This document shows positions 8,582 through 16,892 of a stretch of DNA of 64,000 nucleotides, one piece after another. Within the stretch, counting starts at the first letter, position 1. Every line of letters begins with the position of its first letter. Made by a program: the position numbers and the translations under genes. Origin of the DNA: JAAYAO01 sp051133435. GTDB lineage: Bacteria; Actinomycetota; Actinomycetes; Propionibacteriales; Propionibacteriaceae. Below the pieces are notes generated by a model. The model saw nothing but the letters and a program-made list of their open reading frames with translations, made no database searches and had not been told where the DNA came from. Location of the stretch: NCBI RefSeq assembly GCF_051133435.1, contig NZ_JBPGNY010000001.1, positions 1-64,000 on the forward strand, given 5' to 3'.

Positions 8582-9637
8582 TCAGTTGACGTCCTTGGCA
8601 ACCCGGTCGGTGCCGAGTTTGTCGGTCACGTCCTTCTCGATCTCGTCGACCAGAACCCGGCGGCAGGTGGACTCGTACCAGGACTCGCCCTCGGATTCGC
8701 GGTAACGCGACGTGGTGTCCAGCAAGCGGCCGTCAGTACCAACCACCATGGTCTCAGTCGAGTCGGTGATCTCATCGCCCTTGCCCGACAGATCGGGTGC
8801 GCCGCCCTGCACGGTGAGAGTCACTTCCTTCGCCGGCACCCCGTCGACATCGACGTCCTTGACCGTGATCGTGCGGCCCTCGTCCTGGGGATCCTTGGCC
8901 AAAGCTTCCACCAAGGCCTTACCCAGTTCCGGGCCCGCCATTTCGGTCATCATGATCTCCTGCGCGGCCTTGAAGGCCCGCTCGGTGGCCGAGTTGCTGC
9001 CGGTTCCGGAACGCAGCGTCCCGATCAGCTCGGCCGGGTCGGTGGGCAGGCCCTCGAGCATGGCCGCGTTTTTGGCAGGGTCGACCAGCAGGTAGAACTG
9101 ATCACCGCCGGAAGTGCTCTGCGCAACCCACTTCCACCCGTCGGAGGCGATGAACTCGCGCCGTGAGGTGACCACGCCGTCCTGCTGCTCGGAGGTGCAC
9201 TGGGCGAAGAGGTACTTGTCCTCGGGGATGGACTCGATCGGCTTTGCGCTCGGGGTGTTCTCCAGGTCCCCGTTGCCCTCGGTGGCGTCGTCCGACAGGC
9301 TGTCGGAGGGTTCCTCGGTCGGTTCCGTGGGCGACTCCGACGGCTGCTCGGTCGGGTCGGCGGGCTCGGTCGGCTGGGCGGGCTGTTGGGCCGGGGCGTT
9401 GCTCCCGCCGTTGGGGGCCAATGCCCAGGTGCCTGCGCCCACCCCACCGACCACCAGGGCGGCCACGGCAGCCACCGCGATCGCCCGCCAGTTGTGGCGT
9501 GGAGCCGGGGTATCGAGAATGCGGTTGGTCATCCGCTGGGCGGAGTCATGGCCGAGTTCCTCATCCATCAGGGAATCGGGGGGTCGCAGACGGTGCAAGT
9601 CGTCGTCGAGAGGTGAATGGGGGTCAAACTCGGTCAT
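8582..9637 (-). CDS. Membrane-anchored extracytoplasmic protein A, cotranscribed with the ECF sigma factor
   Basis: A 351-residue protein with a cytoplasmic segment of about 50 residues, one transmembrane helix (about 51-73), a Pro/Thr/Glu/Ser-rich linker (about 78-120) and a C-terminal extracytoplasmic domain. Two cysteines (AQCTSEQ and ESTCRR) are conserved with A'. Its start overlaps the sigma gene stop by 14 bp, the usual layout for a sigma factor and its membrane partner. I do not recognise the domain with certainty. It may be an anti-sigma-like sensor or a regulon member fixed at the cell surface. Confidence 0.7.
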   Translation of the reverse strand: MTEFDPHSPLDDDLHRLRPPDSLMDEELGHDSAQRMTNRILDTPAPRHNWRAIAVAAVAALVVGGVGAGTWALAPNGGSNAPAQQPAQPTEPADPTEQPSESPTEPTEEPSDSLSDDATEGNGDLENTPSAKPIESIPEDKYLFAQCTSEQQDGVVTSRREFIASDGWKWVAQSTSGGDQFYLLVDPAKNAAMLEGLPTDPAELIGTLRSGTGSNSATERAFKAAQEIMMTEMAGPELGKALVEALAKDPQDEGRTITVKDVDVDGVPAKEVTLTVQGGAPDLSGKGDEITDSTETMVVGTDGRLLDTTSRYRESEGESWYESTCRRVLVDEIEKDVTDKLGTDRVAKDVN

Positions 9638-10193
9638 GGCAGTCTCCAGTCATCTGAGCGAAGGGGGTGAGGGTGGGCAACGTCTCAGGGGCATCGGGGT
9701 CGAGCTTGCGATGCAGTCGAGTGCGCGCCCGGGCCAGTCGGGCGCTGAAGGCTCCCGCCGAACATCCGGCGACCTTGGCTGCCTCCCGGTGGTCCAGTCC
9801 GTCCCAGCCGACCAACAGCAGCGCTTCGCGGTCGTCGTCGGACAGTTCGGCCAGCGCGGTGAGCAGCATCGACCGTTCCACCGCCAGGTCATCGACCGCC
9901 GGATGGTGCGCGATGTCGCCCAGATCGGCCACCCGCTGGTGCAGGTCCCGTTGCCGGCCATTGGCCCGAATCTGGTTCGCCGCAAGCTTGCGGGCGGTGA
10001 CCAGAAGCCATGGAAGCGGATCGTCGGGTAACCGGTTCAACTTGCGCCAAGCCGTCAAGAACACGTCGTTGACGATGGACTCGGCGTCGTCGACCGGCAC
10101 ACGCCGGCGAACATAGGCATACACCCGTGACGCGAACCCATTGACGAGTTCGCGCAACTCCTCGGCTTCTTCGCCTCGTTCGGTTTCCTTCAT
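9624..10193 (-). CDS. ECF-type RNA polymerase sigma factor (sigma-70 family)
   Basis: A protein of about 189 residues with only sigma regions 2 and 4, the ECF layout. Region 2 lies at about residues 18-75 and includes the core-binding stretch AESIVNDVFLTAWRKL. Region 4 follows at about 110-170 with the helix-turn-helix REAAKVAGCSAGAFSARLAR. The longest frame begins at 10745, but that extension covers the promoter and the SDR gene. I therefore use the ATG at 10193, which is conserved in the duplicated remnant at 8341. The gene is coupled to A by a 14-bp overlap. The duplicated upstream core suggests autoregulation. Confidence 0.85.
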   Translation of the reverse strand: MKETERGEEAEELRELVNGFASRVYAYVRRRVPVDDAESIVNDVFLTAWRKLNRLPDDPLPWLLVTARKLAANQIRANGRQRDLHQRVADLGDIAHHPAVDDLAVERSMLLTALAELSDDDREALLLVGWDGLDHREAAKVAGCSAGAFSARLARARTRLHRKLDPDAPETLPTLTPFAQMTGDCHDRV

Positions 10194-10220
10194 GATCTGG
10201 ATATGTCCACCACGAGTTCC

Positions 10221-10247
10221 GATTCGACAGTTCGTGGCCAACTTTTT
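10221..10247 (-). promoter_or_regulatory. ECF-type promoter copy 1, upstream of the sigma gene
   Basis: The minus strand carries AAAAAGTTGGCC followed by ACGAACTGTCGAATC, 28 nt before the sigma start, preceded by an A-rich UP-like tract (about 10242-10257). The same core occurs at 8369-8395 before A'. Conservation of this short stretch between copies whose coding parts have diverged argues for a binding site, most simply that of the sigma factor itself. Confidence 0.6.
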
Positions 10248-10291
10248 TTGTTTTCTTGTCGCCCCGGGCGTCCCGGGCCGTGAGCGGAGGC

Positions 10292-11071
10292 TCAGCTCTG
10301 CGGTTTCCCCGCGAACTTGAATGCCGAGAATCCACCGTCCACCGCCAGGGTCTCCCCGCTGACGAACGACGACTCGTCCGAGGCCAGGAACAGCGCTGCG
10401 GCGGCCACCTCGTCGGGCTGTCCGGCCCGTGCCATGGCGTGCTGGGAGGCGAAGTGATCCCACGACTCGGTGGGAATCATCGACGTCATCGGGGTCTCGA
10501 TCAGGCCCGGACACAGGGCATTGGCGCGAACACCGTCCCGTCCGTGGTCCACCGCGATGGACCGGGTCAATTGGATGACCGCGCCCTTGACCGTGTTGTA
10601 GGCAACATTTCCCGGGCAGCCTTGCAACCCGAACACCGAACCCAGGTTGATGATCGACCCGGATCGAGCGGCGACCATGTGCGGCAGCACATGCCGACTG
10701 AGCACCATCGTTCCGGTCAGGTGCACATCGATCATCGCCCGCCAATCGTCCATGTCGATGCTGGTGACCGTTCCGGTGAGCGCCATACCGGCCGCATTGA
10801 CCAGCACGTCGATGCGACCGAACTGCGTCATCACCTCATCAACGACGGCCGCCAACCGTTCGTCATCACGCACGTCCACCATCGAGAACTGCGGCCCGGA
10901 TTCGGCCCGGGTCGCCCGCACCTCTTCCGCTGGTTCCTTCACATCCAGGGCCACCACCCGGGCCCCTTCCTCGGTGAAGCGGCGCACACACGCCAAGCCG
11001 ATTCCCGACGCTCCCCCACTGATGATCGCGACCTTGTTGTGCAGCCGGCCGGTGTCGTCACCACGACCCAT
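10292..11071 (-). CDS. SDR-family NAD(P)-dependent oxidoreductase
   Basis: A classical short-chain dehydrogenase of 259 residues. It shows the nucleotide-binding glycine motif GGASGIG near the N-terminus, the structural NAAG motif, a serine in NLGS and the catalytic YNTVK tetrad element. The acidic residue after strand beta-2 (ALDVKEP) suggests NAD preference. The start at 11071 has GGGGGAC about 5 nt upstream; an upstream ATG at 11113 would abut the next gene. The substrate cannot be told from sequence. The closest general type is the 3-oxoacyl-ACP reductase/hydroxysteroid dehydrogenase group. Confidence 0.85.
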   Translation of the reverse strand: MGRGDDTGRLHNKVAIISGGASGIGLACVRRFTEEGARVVALDVKEPAEEVRATRAESGPQFSMVDVRDDERLAAVVDEVMTQFGRIDVLVNAAGMALTGTVTSIDMDDWRAMIDVHLTGTMVLSRHVLPHMVAARSGSIINLGSVFGLQGCPGNVAYNTVKGAVIQLTRSIAVDHGRDGVRANALCPGLIETPMTSMIPTESWDHFASQHAMARAGQPDEVAAAALFLASDESSFVSGETLAVDGGFSAFKFAGKPQS

Positions 11072-11116
11072 GTCGTCCCCCAGGTTGGTTTCCGCACGGC
11101 GACGTGGCCGCACGCT

Positions 11117-11734
11117 TCAGTCTTGGATCTCGAACTCTATCGACGCACCATCGGGCACGTCGTGCAGCGCTTGGGCCAGCGCGCCGCGTCCGGTCATGGC
11201 TTGCACATCATCGGCAACCCGCAGGTTGGCGATCTCGAACTCCCCACCCAGGACGAAGGGCTGGATCGGTACCAGACGCTGCCCCACACGTAAGGGACCG
11301 TGCTGCTGCTGCCACTGGTGAGCCAGCGGATGCCCGGTGACCACCTTCCAGTCGTCCACGATGTAGCCGGCCCACTCGGCCAGCGAGTCGCCGACCACCT
11401 CGGTCCCACCGGTTTCGGGGTCGAAGACCACCACCTGGTCGTCGCACAGGGCGAACTGGGTGCCGAAGATGTCCTCGGCGAAGAAGAACAAGCCTTCGGC
11501 AAGTGGCCCGTAGTTCATCCGCCAGCCGGTGTGGTGGTTCCAGTTGCCGAGCCGACCGGGTTGATCGCCGGTGCCGCGAACCAGCAGGGCCGACTCGAAA
11601 CCGATGAACCCGTTCGTGCGGGTCAGCAGCTCGGCGAGTTCACCACCCAGTCGGCCGGCGGGCAGGCCGCCGATCGGTTCGTCGGACAGGGGTCCGGCGC
11701 AGGCAGACAGCAATCGTTCGAGCTTGGCATCCAT
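11117..11734 (-). CDS. SMI1/KNR4-family protein
   Basis: A 205-residue protein with the SMI1/KNR4 (SUKH) pattern: an N-terminal helix pair, the LTRTNGFIGFESALL strand segment and a central FFAEDIFGTQFALCDDQVV strand block. Members often act as immunity proteins against contact-dependent or polymorphic toxins. No toxin gene is visible nearby, so this one may be an orphan or serve another role. The ATG at 11734 is chosen because AGGA lies 7 nt upstream. It follows in the same direction as the SDR gene 45 bp away and diverges from gnd. Confidence 0.7.
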   Translation of the reverse strand: MDAKLERLLSACAGPLSDEPIGGLPAGRLGGELAELLTRTNGFIGFESALLVRGTGDQPGRLGNWNHHTGWRMNYGPLAEGLFFFAEDIFGTQFALCDDQVVVFDPETGGTEVVGDSLAEWAGYIVDDWKVVTGHPLAHQWQQQHGPLRVGQRLVPIQPFVLGGEFEIANLRVADDVQAMTGRGALAQALHDVPDGASIEFEIQD

Positions 11735-11901
11735 GGTTGATCCTGACCGAGGCTGTGGTGGCGATACCTCCGGACGGTACTGGACCGGGACGTCGCCGCA
11801 AGGGCTGGGACGACGGTCTCCTGCCAATGCGACCCCGGATGGACGGACGATGTGCCAACCCGGCAAACTGACCCCGAACCTCTCGCAGCCAAGGAGACCC
11901 C

Positions 11902-13356
11902 ATGACGCAGGCCGATACCCGCACCTCGAAGCTCGCCGATGTCGGCGTGATGGGGATGGCGGTGATGGGCTCGAATCTGGCCCGTAACTTCGCCCGCCAC
12001 GGTTATGCAGTGGCCCTGTTCAACCGCACCCAGGCCAAGACCGATGCGGTGATGGCCGAACACGGCGGCGACGGCGATCTGCGTCCGACCGCGACGGTCG
12101 AGGAATTCGTCGCCTCGCTGGAGCGTCCCCGCCGGATCGTGATCATGGTGCAGGCCGGTGCAGCCACCGACGCCACCATCGAATCGCTGCTGCCGCACTT
12201 GGAGGACGGCGACATCGTCGTCGACGGCGGCAACGCCCACTACGAGGACACCCGGCGCCGCGAGAAGTACTTGCGCGAGAAGAACCTGCACTTCGTCGGC
12301 GCCGGTATCTCAGGTGGTGAGGAAGGTGCGCTGAACGGTCCGTCGATCATGCCCGGCGGTTCGCCGGAGTCCTATGCCGCGCTCGGCCCGCTGTTGGAGA
12401 CGATCGCCGCCCAGTACGACAACGAGCCCTGCTGCACCTACATCGGCACCGACGGGGCCGGACATTTCGTCAAGATGGTGCACAACGGCATCGAGTACGC
12501 CGACATGCAGTTCATCGCGGAGGCCTACGACGTGCTGCGCGGTGCCGGGCTCAGCGTGCCCGAGATCGCCGACGTCTTCGCCGAATGGAACACCGGCGAC
12601 CTGGATTCCTTCCTGATCGAAATCACCGCCGAGGTGCTGCGCCAGGTCGATGAACGCACCGGCAAGCCCCTGGTGGACGTGATTCTCGACCGGGCCGGTC
12701 AGAAGGGCACCGGCCGGTGGACAGTGCAGATCGCCCTCGAACTGGGGGTACCGGTCAACACCATCGGTGAGTCGGTCTTCGCCCGATCAGCCTCCTCCGA
12801 CCCCGAACTGCGCGCCGCCGCCCAGGCTGCGCTGCACGGCCCCGAACGTCGCATCGAAGCCGACGACCGGGCCCGGTTGATCGACGACGTCCGCCAGGCC
12901 CTGTGGGCCTCGAAGGTGGTGGCGTACGCCCAGGGCCTGGACGAGATCCGGATCGGCGCCAACGAATACGGCTGGGAGATCAACGTCGCCGAAGTGGCCA
13001 AGATCTGGCGGGCCGGTTGCATCATCCGGGCCCGGCTGCTGGAACGGATCCGCTCCGAGTACGCCGCCGGTAACCTGACCACCCTGCTGGAGGCCCCCTC
13101 GATCGTCGACGGCTTCAACGAGGCTCAGGACGGGTGGCGGCGCACCGTGGCGCGTGCGGTCGCGGCCGGGGTTCCGGTGCCGGGCTTCGCCGCCGCACTG
13201 GGCTACTACGACACGGTGCGGGCCGAGCGGTTGCCGGCCGCGTTGATCCAGGGCCAGCGTGACTACTTCGGCGCGCACACCTACCAGCGGATCGACGACG
13301 AGGGCACCTTCCACACCGAGTGGGTCACCGACCGCTCCGAGACCCGGATCAGCTGA
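11902..13356 (+). CDS. gnd: 6-phosphogluconate dehydrogenase, decarboxylating (NADP type)
   Basis: Oxidative pentose phosphate enzyme converting 6-phosphogluconate to ribulose 5-phosphate with CO2 and NADPH. At 484 residues it is the long, dimeric GndA type. Visible signatures are the N-terminal Rossmann motif VGVMGMAVMGSNLA, the substrate loop ISGGEEGALNGPSIMPGG, the catalytic lysine region HFVKMVHNGIEY and the C-terminal GQKGTGRWT segment. AAGGAG lies about 7 nt before the ATG. It is monocistronic: divergent from the SMI1-like gene and convergent with hpf, with a hairpin between. Confidence 0.96.
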   Translation: MTQADTRTSKLADVGVMGMAVMGSNLARNFARHGYAVALFNRTQAKTDAVMAEHGGDGDLRPTATVEEFVASLERPRRIVIMVQAGAATDATIESLLPHLEDGDIVVDGGNAHYEDTRRREKYLREKNLHFVGAGISGGEEGALNGPSIMPGGSPESYAALGPLLETIAAQYDNEPCCTYIGTDGAGHFVKMVHNGIEYADMQFIAEAYDVLRGAGLSVPEIADVFAEWNTGDLDSFLIEITAEVLRQVDERTGKPLVDVILDRAGQKGTGRWTVQIALELGVPVNTIGESVFARSASSDPELRAAAQAALHGPERRIEADDRARLIDDVRQALWASKVVAYAQGLDEIRIGANEYGWEINVAEVAKIWRAGCIIRARLLERIRSEYAAGNLTTLLEAPSIVDGFNEAQDGWRRTVARAVAAGVPVPGFAAALGYYDTVRAERLPAALIQGQRDYFGAHTYQRIDDEGTFHTEWVTDRSETRIS

Positions 13357-13576
13357 GGCCTCGGCCCCAACCCGGTACCGGCGCCGCGCCGGCTTCCGAA
13401 CCAGCGATTCGGCCACCACACCGCCGGTTCGGCGGTCCTGGCACGTCCCCGGCCAGCTGCAACTGGCCCGTTCTCGGCCCGCCATCCACGTATACGGCTT
13501 TGTGGCCCAGAATCAGGCACCTTGCAGCAGCCGGCGCCAGGACATGATCGAAGGCCGGCCCCGCCCGGACATGCTC

Positions 13577-13609
13577 GAGGGCCGGCCCCCGCTCGGGGAA
13601 CCGGCCCTC
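13577..13609. terminator. Hairpin between convergent gnd and hpf
   Basis: GAGGGCCGG at 13577-13585 pairs perfectly with CCGGCCCTC at 13601-13609. There is no clear T-run on either side, so a bidirectional terminator is inferred mainly from position. Just upstream, 13540-13560 holds an imperfect direct copy (ACATGATCGAAGGCCGGCCCC) of the segment at 13570-13590. Confidence 0.5.
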
Positions 13610-13624
13610 GGTGACACCGGTGGG

Positions 13625-14281
13625 TCAGCTGGCTTCGGAGTTCGTCTCCGTGGTGGCCTCCGGGTCGAGCCGGATCACACCGTAGGTGTATCCCTTGCGC
13701 TTGTAGGCGCAACTGGCCAGACCGGTGTCGGCGTCGTGGAAGAGGTAAAAGTCGTGGCCGACCAGTTCCATCTGGTCCAGCGCCTGGGCCAGCGTCATCG
13801 GCACCTGCGGGAAGGTCTTCTCCCGCACCACCAGGGGCCCGTCGCCCTCCACCTCGATACCGGCAACGTTGCGCTTGCCGTTCTCCTCCTCATCGTGGGG
13901 TTCCGGTGACGGTTCGAGCGGCAGGTCGGGCAGCGCGGCGGTGGCCTGACGCAGACCCTGCGGGGAACGCTGCCCGCGGTGTACCTTGCGGCGGTCGGCG
14001 GCCCGGCGCAACTGGGTGCGCAGCCGGTCCATCGCATGCTCGAAGGCGGCCATCTTGTCATCGGCGGTGGCTTCGGCCCGCACCAGCGGGCCCTTGCTGT
14101 GCAGTGTGATTTCAACCCGGGAACCTTCATCGGGGTTCCGCTTGTTGCCGTACGCGGACACTTGCACCTCGATCCGGATTACCCGATCACGCAGGCGTTC
14201 CACCTTGCTGATCTTCTCCATCACGTGATCGCGGAACTCGTCCGACACGGTGCAGTGGCGACCGGTCACGAGAACGTCCAT
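13625..14281 (-). CDS. hpf: Long-form ribosome hibernation-promoting factor
   Basis: A 218-residue protein with an N-terminal S30AE (RaiA/YfiA) domain at about 1-100 that binds in the 30S decoding channel. A variable acidic linker follows, then a C-terminal dimerisation domain ending in the conserved FYLFHDADTG and YKRKGYTYGVIRL stretches that pair 70S ribosomes into 100S. The frame is open to 14857, but GGAGG lies 5 nt before the ATG at 14281 and fixes the start. The leader holds an inverted repeat. It probably rises in stationary phase or stress. Confidence 0.94.
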   Translation of the reverse strand: MDVLVTGRHCTVSDEFRDHVMEKISKVERLRDRVIRIEVQVSAYGNKRNPDEGSRVEITLHSKGPLVRAEATADDKMAAFEHAMDRLRTQLRRAADRRKVHRGQRSPQGLRQATAALPDLPLEPSPEPHDEEENGKRNVAGIEVEGDGPLVVREKTFPQVPMTLAQALDQMELVGHDFYLFHDADTGLASCAYKRKGYTYGVIRLDPEATTETNSEAS

Positions 14282-14311
14282 CTCAACCTCCATGGGGTCG
14301 TAGCAACAAAC

Positions 14312-14367
14312 GGCGCAGCCCCCGCTCCCGGTCGACCAATGGTCGTTGGAAGCTGATCGGCTGCGCC
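14312..14367 (-). promoter_or_regulatory. Inverted repeat in the hpf leader
   Basis: GGCGCAGCC at 14312-14320 pairs with GGCTGCGCC at 14359-14367 (9 bp, no mismatch) around a 38-nt loop. It lies 31-86 nt before the hpf start. It could be a leader RNA hairpin or a dyad operator; the sequence alone does not decide. Confidence 0.35.
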
Positions 14368-14484
14368 ATGCAACAACTTTAGTACGGACTTGATTCACCG
14401 GGACGTCACCCCCTGCCCACCGCGTGTTTGCCCTTCGACCGGCGTCCATCACCTTCCGGGAACCGCAAAAAAGCGACGAAAACC

Positions 14485-15159
14485 TCAACCGCGACCGCGA
14501 CGTGGGGTGTCGGCGATCACCGCAGCCGCAACCACCGGGACCCCTGCGGCGGTGAGTACCCGGTGTGCCTCGGCCAGGGTCGCGCCGGTGGTGACGATGT
14601 CGTCGACCAACAGCACCCGGCCTTCCCGTACCGAGCCGCACAGCCCGAACGCCCCGGCCACATTGCGTTGCCGATCGGCCACGCCCAGCCCGGCCTGATC
14701 GCGCAACCGGCCGTGCCCGGCAAGTGCTCGCCAGACCCCTGCGTTCACCCCGGCACGGCGCAACTGCCGGACGGCTTCGCCGGCCAGGACGGCGGTCACG
14801 TCCATGCCGCGTCGGCGCACCGCCCGGCGCGTGGACGGCATCGGCACCAACCACCATCGGCCGGGCAGGTCGGCGGCCAACAGTGCGGCCGCTGTGGCCA
14901 GCACCAGCCGCTCCCCCAACACCCGGCGCAATCCCCAGGCCTGTCGTTCCTTCCAGGCCTCGAGCACTCTCCGGGCCGTCCGGTCATAGCTGCCGGCGGA
15001 GTACACCGGCAGCGCAGCATGGTCGATGGTTCGCACCCCGCGGGCAGCGAGTTCGGCCCGGCAGTTCGGGCACAATCCCGCGCCGGGGCGGTTACACCCG
15101 GGGCAGGTCGCACCGAGGATCAGATCGGTGGCGGCCTGCCACCACGCGGGTGCCTGCAT
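14485..15159 (-). CDS. ComF-family phosphoribosyltransferase-like protein
   Basis: A 224-residue protein with an N-terminal four-cysteine zinc ribbon (CPGC and CPNC) and a C-terminal type I phosphoribosyltransferase fold marked by VLLVDDIVTTGAT. In transformable bacteria ComF assists inward ssDNA movement and recombination; in most actinobacteria its role is untested. The ATG at 15159 shares one base with the lpqB stop (TGATG), so it is the last gene of the mtrA-mtrB-lpqB-comF unit, as in many actinobacteria. Confidence 0.88.
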   Translation of the reverse strand: MQAPAWWQAATDLILGATCPGCNRPGAGLCPNCRAELAARGVRTIDHAALPVYSAGSYDRTARRVLEAWKERQAWGLRRVLGERLVLATAAALLAADLPGRWWLVPMPSTRRAVRRRGMDVTAVLAGEAVRQLRRAGVNAGVWRALAGHGRLRDQAGLGVADRQRNVAGAFGLCGSVREGRVLLVDDIVTTGATLAEAHRVLTAAGVPVVAAAVIADTPRRGRG

Positions 15160-16892
15160 CAGCCCGGATAGGCGATCGCGCTCAGACCCTCGAGCATCCT
15201 CGGCCAGCGGAACTGTTCCTCGAACCGCCACACCGTGCCGTCGGAGGCCAGCATCATCACCCGCGGTTCAGCGCCTCGGGGTGAGGTGGCCAGGGCCACC
15301 GCATTCCAGTTGTCCGGCTGGCCGACCAACTGCCAGGTGGCCCCGGCCTGATCCAGGGTGTAGGGCTTGGCCGGCACGTCGGTGCCCTCGGCGACCAGCA
15401 CCATCATCATGGTCGGGTTGGTCCAGCCGACGTCGGCGATCTGCACCTGCGATTTGGTCACGGTGAACGGCAGCGTTTGCCACCCGTCCAGCAGCACCCG
15501 GTCGGTGCGGGTGATCCGGCCGATGAGCAGTTCGTCGCCACCGTTGTTGGCCTGCCGCACCACCGCTGCGCGCAGGCCGTCGGGTGAGATCCGAATGCGT
15601 TTGACGTAACCCAGCTTCGAGATGTCGACCAACTGTTGTTCGCCGTCGACGAAGACCACCACGTGTTGTTGGCCCTCCACCTCGGCCAACACCCACAGTT
15701 CGTTGAACCGGGTGTACTGGGGGCGGCCCAGCCCACTGACCCCGGTCAGCAGGGTGGTCACCTCTCCTTCGGCCAGTGGGGCCGAGCGGAGGACGGTGCC
15801 GTCGTCGCTGACCATCGCCACGTAGTCGCCGAGCAGGCTGACCCCCATGGTGTCGAGGTGGCCGATACTGCCGGCCGGTCCGGTCACCGGCTCCAAGCGG
15901 GCTTGCCCGTCGGTTTCGGTGACCCGCCCCACGCCGACGTCGTCGCTGCCGTACAGGTCGGCACGCTGGCCTCGCGGGATCGGGTCCAGCACCTGATAGG
16001 CGTCGATCGGCACCACGCCGTCCTCGTTCTGTTCCCGGATCGCGAAGGCCTGCCCGGAGTTCAGGATCCGCACCCCGGTGATGTTCGGCGACAGTTGGCC
16101 CAGGGTCCAGGTGATCTGGGCGGCCAGCCGGCTGCGACCGTTCTCGTCCAGCCGTCCGATCGATTCCGACAACGACACCTCGACCACCCCGGACTCGTCC
16201 ACCGGGGCGGCGACGTTGAGTTCGGTGCCGTTCGGGATCGCGGTCACCACCACCGGTGACAACCACTTGGTGGGCCCGGCCAACAGTCGTCGGATCACCG
16301 AGGTGGTCGGGCTACCGGTGGGCAGATAGATCGGGTCAGGCACCAGGGTGTTGTAGGAGGGGTCGAAGAAGTACAGGTCGACCCGCTGGTGGAAGCGCTT
16401 GAACAGGTACTCCGGAATCAACAAGCCCTGCGGTGGGGTGTCGATCCGCCATTCGCCATCGACCTGGACCAGCCCGAAATCGACGTCGATCGAATCGGAC
16501 GAGGTGCGGTATCCCCCGTCGGCGGCCACCGAACCGATCTTGGGTGCCCGCAACCGCACGGTTTCTTCGGTGGCGACGATCGGGTAACCGTCGGCATAGA
16601 TCTGCACCCCGGCTTCGGGACGCCACTCCGCGCTCGCCCGTCCGGTGAGGTACTGGCGGGCCACGTCGTAGCCACCGCGGTAACTGGCCATCGCGTGCAG
16701 GTAGCCCTCCACGATCGTGGTCGGGCTCGCCCCGGGGGCCGGTGGTTCGGGGGCGATCTCGACATTCTCGGGTTCGGCCGGGCCCGGCGTGCCACCGGGG
16801 ACGACCGGCCCGGAGGTGGGCACCGAGATACAGCCGGTGCCGATCAACCCGATCAGCATCAGCAGTACCGCGAACATCCGGCAACGTTTCAC
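15159..16892 (-). CDS. lpqB: Lipoprotein LpqB, partner of the MtrAB two-component system
   Basis: A 577-residue lipoprotein. Residues 1-22 form a signal peptide with the lipobox IGTGC, followed by a Pro-rich linker, a GerMN domain in the first half and a beta-propeller-like C-terminal half. LpqB binds the sensor part of MtrB and tunes MtrA phosphorylation in mycobacteria and streptomycetes. The start overlaps the mtrB stop by 4 bp (ATGA) and the stop overlaps comF by one base, which indicates tight operon coupling. Confidence 0.93.
   Translation of the reverse strand: MKRCRMFAVLLMLIGLIGTGCISVPTSGPVVPGGTPGPAEPENVEIAPEPPAPGASPTTIVEGYLHAMASYRGGYDVARQYLTGRASAEWRPEAGVQIYADGYPIVATEETVRLRAPKIGSVAADGGYRTSSDSIDVDFGLVQVDGEWRIDTPPQGLLIPEYLFKRFHQRVDLYFFDPSYNTLVPDPIYLPTGSPTTSVIRRLLAGPTKWLSPVVVTAIPNGTELNVAAPVDESGVVEVSLSESIGRLDENGRSRLAAQITWTLGQLSPNITGVRILNSGQAFAIREQNEDGVVPIDAYQVLDPIPRGQRADLYGSDDVGVGRVTETDGQARLEPVTGPAGSIGHLDTMGVSLLGDYVAMVSDDGTVLRSAPLAEGEVTTLLTGVSGLGRPQYTRFNELWVLAEVEGQQHVVVFVDGEQQLVDISKLGYVKRIRISPDGLRAAVVRQANNGGDELLIGRITRTDRVLLDGWQTLPFTVTKSQVQIADVGWTNPTMMMVLVAEGTDVPAKPYTLDQAGATWQLVGQPDNWNAVALATSPRGAEPRVMMLASDGTVWRFEEQFRWPRMLEGLSAIAYPG

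Noticed and set aside
10261..10280. GC-rich palindrome (GCCCCGGGCGTCCCGGGC) as SDR terminator
   Set aside because: On the minus strand it is followed by an A-rich, not T-rich, tract. That tract lies upstream of the sigma promoter and is better explained as part of it.
9624..10745. A 373-residue sigma protein starting at 10745
   Set aside because: The extra 184 residues run through the duplicated promoter and antisense to the SDR gene. The sigma start at 10193 is supported by the duplicated copy.
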